From Dehalococcoidia bacterium UBA3254 (lineage in GTDB: Bacteria; Chloroflexota; Dehalococcoidia; Dehalococcoidales; UBA3254), in assembly GCA_002362735.1 (NCBI GenBank), contig DEUU01000312.1:1-10274 (forward strand): a DNA stretch of 10,274 nt, given 5' to 3'. The notes under the pieces were generated by a model. It had not been told where the DNA came from. It did no database searches and saw only the letters and a list, made by a program, of their open reading frames with translations. The first letter of the stretch is position 1. Every line of letters begins with the position of its first letter. A program made the position numbers and the translations under genes. Shown here piece after piece: positions 4,944 to 10,274 of this stretch.

Positions 4944-6290
4944 ATGGAAAAATCAGACGTAGTGATTATTGGAGGCAGTGCGGCAGGAGTGACGGCAGCC
5001 ACCAGCTGCAGGCGGCGCAATCCCGGGAAAACGGTCACTGTAATCCGTCAGGAGAAGCAGGTGCTGGTCCCCTGCGGCATCCCCTATATCTTCGGCACTC
5101 TGGGCAGTCCCCAGAAGAATCTGATTGCGGATTCTATGTTAACTGACAGACAGGTTAATCTGGTTATCGATCCGGCCAGAAAAATCGATCGGGAAAAGAA
5201 AATCATCTATACCGAAAACGGGAAAGAAATCGGTTATGATAAACTGATTATCGCTACGGGTTCTCTGCCTGCCGTTCTACCCATTCCCGGCATCGAAAAA
5301 GAAAATGTCTTCATCATTAAAAAAGATGTCGCCTATCTTCAAGGTATGCTGGAGAAGATTAATCAAGCCAGGGATATCGTGATTATCGGGGGAGGCTTTA
5401 TCGGGGCAGAGTTTGCGGATGAATGCCAGAAAATCAAGGATAAACAGGTAACCATTATTGAAAAACTACCCCACTGCCTGCAGCTGGCTTTCGATGATGA
5501 GTTTTGTACTGAAGCAGAGTCAGTCCTTACCATCAGGGGAATCAAGATTATCGCTAACCAGACCGTCGTCAGTATTCTGGGAGAGCAAAAAGTGAGTTCT
5601 ATTCAATTAGAAAACGGACAGCAAATCAAGGCAGACGTAGTGATTGTGAGCATTGGAATCGTACCTGAAACGAAGCTGGCCAGAGACGCAGGGCTGCAGA
5701 TCAGCGCCAATACGGGTGGGATAGTAGTAGACCGTTATATGAAAGTAAGGGAGGACAAGGATATTCTGGCCTGTGGGGACTGTGCGCTTAAGGTTTCTTA
5801 TTTCAGCGGACGTCCGGTTAAGACCTGGCTGGCTTCCGTAGCTACCAGCGAAGCTAGACTGACGGCTGCTAATCTTTTTGAAACACGTTACTCGGGTTTA
5901 GGTACCCTGGGGGTTTTTTCTACCCAAATTGGAGATCTGGCTATAGGAGCCGCCGGGCTGACTGAGAGACAAGCTAAAGAGGAAGGATATAACATGGTCA
6001 TTGGTCTGGCCAAAGCGCCCAGCAAGCATCCCGGAGGCATGCCGGGAGCCGTGCCAACTGCGGTAAAACTAATATTCTCCAAAGAGAATGGAGTAATACT
6101 GGGCGGAGAATCTTCCGGAGGTGCCGGCGTAGGTGAAATGACCAATGTGATCAGTGCTTGCATCCAGCACCGGATGACAGCCTATGAAGTGTCCCTGTTC
6201 CAGATGGGAACGCATCCAATGCTCTGTGCTTCCCCTATCGCCTACCAGCTTGTCAATGCTGCCGAAGAAGCGGTTATGAAATTGAAATAA
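4944..6290 (+). CDS. FAD/NAD(P)-dependent disulfide oxidoreductase, CoA-disulfide reductase/NADH oxidase type
   Basis: The protein has 448 residues, the usual length for this family. The FAD-binding fold starts at once: VVIIGGSAAG (6-15). Cys44 in VPCGIPY sits where CoA-disulfide reductases and NADH oxidases carry their single redox-active cysteine. ATGS at 104-107 is the conserved hinge motif. The NAD(P)H-binding fold has IGGGFIGAEFA (148-158), and the FAD-closing motif ACGDC is at 276-280. The C-terminal dimerisation domain runs from about 320, ending with the HPMLCASPIAYQ segment (424-435). Likely reactions are reduction of CoA or protein disulfides, or of oxygen, polysulfide or persulfide, with NAD(P)H. 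The sequence does not separate these. GGAGG just before the ATG is well placed. The MBL-fold gene 62 bases downstream on the same strand may be co-transcribed. A redox-protective role in an anaerobe is plausible. Confidence 0.88.
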   Translation: MEKSDVVIIGGSAAGVTAATSCRRRNPGKTVTVIRQEKQVLVPCGIPYIFGTLGSPQKNLIADSMLTDRQVNLVIDPARKIDREKKIIYTENGKEIGYDKLIIATGSLPAVLPIPGIEKENVFIIKKDVAYLQGMLEKINQARDIVIIGGGFIGAEFADECQKIKDKQVTIIEKLPHCLQLAFDDEFCTEAESVLTIRGIKIIANQTVVSILGEQKVSSIQLENGQQIKADVVIVSIGIVPETKLARDAGLQISANTGGIVVDRYMKVREDKDILACGDCALKVSYFSGRPVKTWLASVATSEARLTAANLFETRYSGLGTLGVFSTQIGDLAIGAAGLTERQAKEEGYNMVIGLAKAPSKHPGGMPGAVPTAVKLIFSKENGVILGGESSGGAGVGEMTNVISACIQHRMTAYEVSLFQMGTHPMLCASPIAYQLVNAAEEAVMKLK

Positions 6291-6352
6291 TAAAAATCCC
6301 CTCACATTAAAAGAATTGAAATGCTTAAAGGAATTTCATCAAGGAGAAGAAG

Positions 6353-7195
6353 ATGGCATTCAGTATTACGACTTTGAGTGAAAACACCGCTGGAATGGGT
6401 GATTTCTTAGGGGAATGGGGATTAAGCGTCCTTATAGAAACAGATACAGCCAACATACTTCTGGATACAGGGACCACTATCTCAGCCGTATATAATGCCG
6501 ATTCTTTAGGAATAGACTTTCCAAAAGTAGATAAGATTGTCTTAAGCCACGGGCATTACGATCATACCGGTGGACTGCGTGAAGTCTTGAAACGCATGAA
6601 AAAAGAAGTAGAAATCGTGGCTCATCCGGATGTCTGGCAAACCAAATACTCCCGGAGAAAAGGTAAACCTGACAAGTATATTGGAATTCCTTTCCAGAGA
6701 GAAGAATTAGAGAACCTGGGCGCCCGGTTCGAGTTGACTAAAAAGCCAGTCAAAATAAGTGATAACATTTGGACTACAGGTGAAGTCCCCATGGTAACCG
6801 ATTATGAAACAATTGATCCGTTTCTTTTTATCAAACAGGATTCCGAATTCCAGCCGGACCCGGTACTGGACGATCAGGCTGTTATCGTAAAAACGGAACA
6901 GGGATTGGTGGTTATCCTGGGCTGTGCTCACCGGGGCATGATCAATACTATATATCATGCTCAGAAAATTACCGGGATTACTGAAATAAAGGCGGTGATT
7001 GGAGGGTCTCATCTTATCGGCGCTACTGACGAGCGGCTCTTTCAAAGCATTGCAGCGCTCAGGGAACTGGGGGTACAAAAAGTGGGATTGTGCCATTGTA
7101 CGGATTTACCGGTAATCAGCGTTCTGGCGCAGGAGTTTGGAGAGAATTTTATCTTCAATAAAGCTGGCACCCGTCTGGATTTTTCTGAGGCTTAG
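6353..7195 (+). CDS. metallo-beta-lactamase-fold hydrolase, COG1237 type
   Basis: The protein has 280 residues. The metal-binding motif HGHYDHTGG at 66-74 supplies His66, His68, Asp70 and His71. A strand motif ILLDTG (35-40) precedes it. Further likely ligands are His193 in LGCAHRG and His248 in LCHCTD, with SHLIG at 219-223. The N-terminal TLSENTAGMGDFLGEWGLS and the C-terminal GLCHCTDLP mark the COG1237 subgroup, whose annotated members include the archaeal 7,8-dihydropterin-6-methyl-4-(beta-D-ribofuranosyl)aminobenzene 5'-phosphate synthase. In bacteria the substrate is usually unknown, so I name only the fold. A binuclear zinc or iron site is expected. AAGGAG at 6341-6346 lies six bases before the ATG. 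It follows the flavoprotein gene and may share its transcript. Confidence 0.87.
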   Translation: MAFSITTLSENTAGMGDFLGEWGLSVLIETDTANILLDTGTTISAVYNADSLGIDFPKVDKIVLSHGHYDHTGGLREVLKRMKKEVEIVAHPDVWQTKYSRRKGKPDKYIGIPFQREELENLGARFELTKKPVKISDNIWTTGEVPMVTDYETIDPFLFIKQDSEFQPDPVLDDQAVIVKTEQGLVVILGCAHRGMINTIYHAQKITGITEIKAVIGGSHLIGATDERLFQSIAALRELGVQKVGLCHCTDLPVISVLAQEFGENFIFNKAGTRLDFSEA

Positions 7196-7388
7196 TTATA
7201 ACTTTTTCAGTTTCAGTCGCATGGCCATTCAGTATTGTAGTTTGAAAGTTATCAAGATATACTGATTAAGCATTAGAAATACTTATACGTAGGTAGATGC
7301 ATTTTTGCTTAACATCTTCAGGTATAGAAAGCCGAAAATCGGGTATTTTTCAAATTAGACTGAAAATGCATATAAAGCGAGGCTAACC
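7196..7388. other. intergenic region before the dehydratase operon, nothing firm
   Basis: These 193 bases contain no convincing gene. Two loose inverted repeats can be seen: ATAACTTT (7198-7205) with AAAGTTAT (7245-7252), and ATGCATTTT (7297-7305) with AAAATGCAT (7363-7371). Both have long loops. A tiny CCGA-AAA-TCGG stem (7332-7342) is followed by GTATTTTT, too short to call a terminator. The dehydratase promoter is probably here, but I could not find a clear -35/-10 pair. Confidence 0.45.
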
Positions 7389-8537
7389 ATGGAAGAAAAA
7401 CGTCTGGCAGCTCATTTGAGAGACCGACCGGAAAAGATAAAGGAAGCCCGGGAAAAAGGGATTAAGCTGATAGGTTACCTGCCAGGGAACTATGTTCCGG
7501 AGGAATTAATTTATGCTTCCGGGGCTATCCCTGTCTGTCTGACCCACGGAGGAAACGCCGCTTCCAGTGAAGCCGGGCTATCCTTAGTGCCGCGTCTGAT
7601 TTGCCCGTTCGCCCGGGCCCAGATTGGGGAAAGATTAATTAAGACCAATCCCTATTATACCATGCTGGATATGCTCGTGGCGCCGATTACCTGCCAGCAC
7701 CTGAAAAAGGTGGCTGAGGTCTGGGAATATCAGGATAGTCTGGAGATTTTTAAGCTGGGAATACCGCAGCAATGTAATTTCGATTTTGAATTGGAATATT
7801 ATGCTGACCGGCTAAGAGTCTTAAAGGATAGACTTCAGGCATTTACCGGAAACAATATTACGGATGACAAGCTGAGTCGTGCCATTACCCTCTATAATCA
7901 AATGAGAGAGCTATTCAAAAAAATTAGCCTGATTCGTTCGACCTCTCCGGATTCGCTTAGTGCTCTGGACTTCATCAAATTAAATCACGCTTCGTTTTAT
8001 GCCGACCCGGCTTTCATGGTGGATGTGCTGGACTCAGTCTATCAAGAGCTTATCAATAAAAAAACGAATGCCGGGAACGACTCTCCCAAAATATTACTGG
8101 TGGGACCTAACCTCGGTTACGGAGATTACCGGATTTTGGAATTAGTTCAGGCAGCGGGCGGTAAGATTGTTATCGAAGAGCTCTATGAGGGAACGCGGTA
8201 TTACTGGAATACCATCCAGAATGAAGGGGACTTGATCCGCTCTTTGGCCAGGGGATACCTGATCGATAGAATCCCTGCTGCCTTTATGAGAAACTCCACG
8301 AAAAAAAGGTTTGATTTTGACCTTCAATTGATCCAGGATTTCAATGTCTCAGGCGTAATCTGGTATGAACTATTATACTGCGAGACCTATGATTCAGAAT
8401 CATATTATTTTGCCCGGGAGTTAGAGAAACGGAATATCCCGATGCTTATTTTGGAGTCGGATTACAGCACATCTGATAATGCCCAAATGAAAACTCGAAT
8501 TGAAGCTTTTATGGAGATGGTCAGGGGGGTACTGTAA
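7389..8537 (+). CDS. 2-hydroxyacyl-CoA dehydratase/benzoyl-CoA reductase-family subunit (HgdB-like, smaller subunit)
   Basis: The protein has 382 residues, matching the smaller (beta, HgdB-like) subunit. The family N-terminal motif GYLPGNYVPEELIYASGAIPV is at 29-49. Three cysteines in the expected places probably hold a [4Fe-4S] cluster: Cys72 in LICPFARAQ, Cys102 in ITCQHLKK and Cys331 in YCETYDSE. The second half has a Rossmann-like start KILLVGPNLGYGD (234-246). Enzymes of this family accept one high-energy electron from an ATP-dependent activator and remove water from 2-hydroxyacyl-CoA or reduce an aromatic ring. The gene order here is small subunit, large subunit, activator. GAGG at 7379-7382 supports the ATG. 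The substrate cannot be inferred. No CoA transferase, CoA ligase or electron-transfer flavoprotein gene is visible in the window, so an atypical member should be kept in mind. Confidence 0.88.
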   Translation: MEEKRLAAHLRDRPEKIKEAREKGIKLIGYLPGNYVPEELIYASGAIPVCLTHGGNAASSEAGLSLVPRLICPFARAQIGERLIKTNPYYTMLDMLVAPITCQHLKKVAEVWEYQDSLEIFKLGIPQQCNFDFELEYYADRLRVLKDRLQAFTGNNITDDKLSRAITLYNQMRELFKKISLIRSTSPDSLSALDFIKLNHASFYADPAFMVDVLDSVYQELINKKTNAGNDSPKILLVGPNLGYGDYRILELVQAAGGKIVIEELYEGTRYYWNTIQNEGDLIRSLARGYLIDRIPAAFMRNSTKKRFDFDLQLIQDFNVSGVIWYELLYCETYDSESYYFARELEKRNIPMLILESDYSTSDNAQMKTRIEAFMEMVRGVL

Positions 8538-8539
8538 AA

Positions 8540-9937
8540 ATGATTGAACTCCTGAAACTGTGCGGCTACGAGGATGCGGAAATCCAAAAAGAATTCCCAA
8601 GGGTGGAAAAGGCATTTAAGCGAATGGGGATTACTGCCGGAGATATAGAGCTGGGCAAGCAGCGGATCCACCGGTATTACGACACAGAGCTCTATGGTGT
8701 CAGGAAGATTTTCCGTTTGTGTATGCGGGAATTCGTCGATTCTATACTTGCCAGAGATGAAGGTAAAACCAGGCTGATATATGGATTTATGGCGCCGTAC
8801 TTTGAGGTAATAGGTGCGGCAGTTATGTCCGGGTCTCCTGAAGTATATTCAGCCAATCACTATTGGGCATTCATGATGATTACAGGCTGTCTATTTGACA
8901 AGACAGTCACTGTACTGGAAGCTGCAGAGAAAAAATGGCTGAAAGCCGGAGCGGTGGCACATTGTGGTAATGTCAAAGTAATTGCAGGGGCATTCGCTCT
9001 TGATTTATTCCCCAAACCTGACCTGATGGTAACATCGGGCTCTTTATGCGAGACAGCCCCTAAAACTTTTGATATATTACACGAGATTTATGACATTCCG
9101 GTATACTTCTTTGAAGCCTGTCAGGATAGAGAGTCCAGGGAATATGCAGCCGCCTCAAAGAGAATCGTTGAATTCGAAGCTAAAAGCCTGAAAAAAATGT
9201 TTGAGAGGATTAAGGAAACAGTAGGTTTTGAAATTACCGATAAAATGCTTAGAGATGTACTGGAAGCAAGAAAGAAAATGGATGCGGCTCTGGGCAGGAT
9301 GCGGAAACTGCTGGTTTCCAGCGACCCCTTGCCGCTTAGCCCTACCCATGAAAACCTCTGGACCTGTTTGAACTCATTGACTTTGAGCATTAGTGGTCTG
9401 CAAGAAGCCACCGATGCTATCAATACTCTATGTGAAGAATTGCAGGAAAGAATCAATAAAGGTATTGGAGTATTGCCTAAGGGTTCTCCCAGAATCGTCG
9501 CCATGTGTCCTGCCCAACATGCCGACCCCAGGCTGGAGCATCTTATAAATGAATCAGGCATCGCTGTGGTGGCGATTGATTTCAGCTTTGGTATTCCTTA
9601 TCCGGAAATACCCCGGAATCCGGATACGGTGTTGGCCTTAACTTTACAGGGATCTCCTTTCACCTGCACCGCGCAAAGGGTCCCCCTGATTATCGAAAGG
9701 TGTAAACAGCTCAAGGTAGACGGCGTTTTTGATCGGTATCACTCGGGTTGCCGGACCGTTGTCGGCGATGCCCTGTTAGTCAAGGAGGCTGTCGAAAAAG
9801 AGGTCGGCATTCCGGTTTTATTATTGGAGTGGGAAAATTACGACCCTCGCTATTTTCATTACGAGGAATATAAGAAAAAACTGGAAGTATTTAAAGAGAT
9901 AATGCTCAACAAAGCCAGCTATAAAGCGACGAAATGA
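8540..9937 (+). CDS. 2-hydroxyacyl-CoA dehydratase/benzoyl-CoA reductase-family subunit (HgdA-like, larger subunit)
   Basis: The protein has 465 residues, close to the larger (alpha) subunit length. An N-terminal helical segment of about 75 residues precedes the core, which starts KTRLIYGFMAPYFEVIGAA (76-94). Possible cluster cysteines are Cys142 in AHCGN, Cys170 in GSLCETAP and Cys404 in HSGCRTVVG, the last in the context where the family has its C-terminal cysteine. The tail WENYDPRYF (431-439) occupies the position where family proteins have a conserved E-x-D-x(3)-R-like segment. It starts two bases after the previous stop, with GGGGGG at 8524-8529 as ribosome site, and overlaps the activator start as ATGA. 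The two subunits would form a heterodimer. Whether the substrate is an acyl-CoA is unproven; double-cubane-cluster proteins are distant relatives. Confidence 0.86.
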   Translation: MIELLKLCGYEDAEIQKEFPRVEKAFKRMGITAGDIELGKQRIHRYYDTELYGVRKIFRLCMREFVDSILARDEGKTRLIYGFMAPYFEVIGAAVMSGSPEVYSANHYWAFMMITGCLFDKTVTVLEAAEKKWLKAGAVAHCGNVKVIAGAFALDLFPKPDLMVTSGSLCETAPKTFDILHEIYDIPVYFFEACQDRESREYAAASKRIVEFEAKSLKKMFERIKETVGFEITDKMLRDVLEARKKMDAALGRMRKLLVSSDPLPLSPTHENLWTCLNSLTLSISGLQEATDAINTLCEELQERINKGIGVLPKGSPRIVAMCPAQHADPRLEHLINESGIAVVAIDFSFGIPYPEIPRNPDTVLALTLQGSPFTCTAQRVPLIIERCKQLKVDGVFDRYHSGCRTVVGDALLVKEAVEKEVGIPVLLLEWENYDPRYFHYEEYKKKLEVFKEIMLNKASYKATK

Positions 9938-10274
9938 CAGCTGATGGATATTTCGCCGGGATAGACCTTGGTTCCACAATGACCAAGACTGTCATAATAG
10001 ACAGGAATGAGAGGGTTTGTGCCAGTGTGATTCATCATACCGGGGCTGAGCACCGCCGTCTGGCATATAAAGTGATGGAGGAGGCGCTTCGCCTGGCAGG
10101 ATTGTCCTTTGGGGATTTATCTTTTATAGTGTCTACCGGTTACGGACGCATGACGGTCCCTTTCGCCGAGCGGCACATTACCGAACTGACATGCCATACC
10201 CGGGGCATATTTAGCTGCTTTCCCAATGTCAGACTCGCTATCGATATTGGCGGGCAGGACTCGAAAGGCCTCCC
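9934..10274 (+). CDS. BadF/BadG/HgdC-type ATPase activator, N-terminal 113 residues (runs off right edge)
   Basis: A frame opens at ATG 9934, overlapping the previous stop (ATGA), and stays open to the window edge. It is therefore partial and was easy to miss. The start FAGIDLGSTMTKTVII (7-22) is the phosphate 1 motif of the acetate-kinase/Hsp70/actin-fold ATPases. VSTGYGRM is at 67-74 and DIGGQDSK at 104-111, a second phosphate-binding motif diagnostic of HgdC, BadF and related activators. The HITELTCHTRG segment (81-91) belongs to the same family pattern. These homodimers hold one [4Fe-4S] cluster between subunits and drive an electron into the dehydratase on ATP hydrolysis. The cluster cysteines should lie beyond the edge. 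Family motifs usually read DIGGQDSKA; here the residue after K is Gly. Confidence 0.9.
   Translation, partial: MTADGYFAGIDLGSTMTKTVIIDRNERVCASVIHHTGAEHRRLAYKVMEEALRLAGLSFGDLSFIVSTGYGRMTVPFAERHITELTCHTRGIFSCFPNVRLAIDIGGQDSKGL

Noticed and set aside
7198..7371. Loose inverted repeats (ATAACTTT/AAAGTTAT and ATGCATTTT/AAAATGCAT) as a mobile element or regulatory RNA
   Set aside because: The arms are AT-rich and short, with loops of 39 and 57 bases. This is expected by chance in AT-rich spacer DNA, and no flanking duplication is seen.
9121..9561. A 146-codon minus-strand frame inside the large dehydratase subunit
   Set aside because: It is fully antisense to a strongly supported gene, with no ribosome site or recognisable domain.

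Overview
The window looks like part of the chromosome of a strictly anaerobic bacterium, most likely a Clostridia-type Firmicute (Peptococcaceae/Syntrophomonadaceae-like). This is inferred from mid-range base composition, strong AGGAGG-type ribosome sites, many iron-sulfur proteins with clostridial CxxCxxCxxxC signatures, and a 2-hydroxyacyl-CoA dehydratase-type radical enzyme system. I see no tRNA, rRNA, CRISPR array or insertion sequence.

Layout. (1) Positions 1-602, minus strand: the N-terminal 200 residues of an alpha/beta hydrolase that runs off the left edge. (2) Positions 603-775: a divergent regulatory region. One inverted repeat sits inside the hydrolase promoter, and two palindromes 32 bp apart precede the rightward operon. 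(3) Positions 776-3830, plus strand: a tightly packed operon encoding a DUF134/UPF0251 helix-turn-helix protein, a possible 28-residue coiled-coil microprotein, a DUF5320-like small protein, a NifX/NifB-type cofactor-domain protein, a small zinc-ribbon protein and two MinD-like ATPases, each with an inserted two-cluster ferredoxin domain. (4) Positions 3895-4272: a CoA-binding Rossmann protein interrupted by an in-frame TAA, followed by a hairpin. (5) Positions 4367-4708: a second NifX-type protein. (6) Positions 4944-7195: a CoA-disulfide-reductase/NADH-oxidase-type flavoprotein and a metallo-beta-lactamase-fold hydrolase. (7) Positions 7389-10274: both subunits of a 2-hydroxyacyl-CoA dehydratase/benzoyl-CoA reductase-type enzyme and the start of its ATP-dependent activator, cut by the right edge.

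How the genes fit together. Region 3 together with 5 resembles the orange-protein (ORP) gene sets of Desulfovibrio, where NifX-type proteins work with paired Mrp/MinD-ferredoxin ATPases. Here a DUF134 protein, probably autoregulated through the twin palindromes, would stand in for the sigma-54 activator known there. The likely theme is handling or assembly of a metal-sulfur cofactor, but the substrate and partner are not shown by the sequence. Region 7 is a separate low-potential redox module: the activator would use ATP to inject one electron into the [4Fe-4S]-containing dehydratase pair. The acyl-CoA substrate (or a different small substrate, as for double-cubane-cluster relatives) cannot be told from this window.

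Most notable for follow-up are the helically phased twin palindrome, the nonsense codon in an otherwise intact CoA-binding gene, the unannotated coiled-coil microprotein, and a hexanucleotide expansion just before the DUF134 recognition helix.
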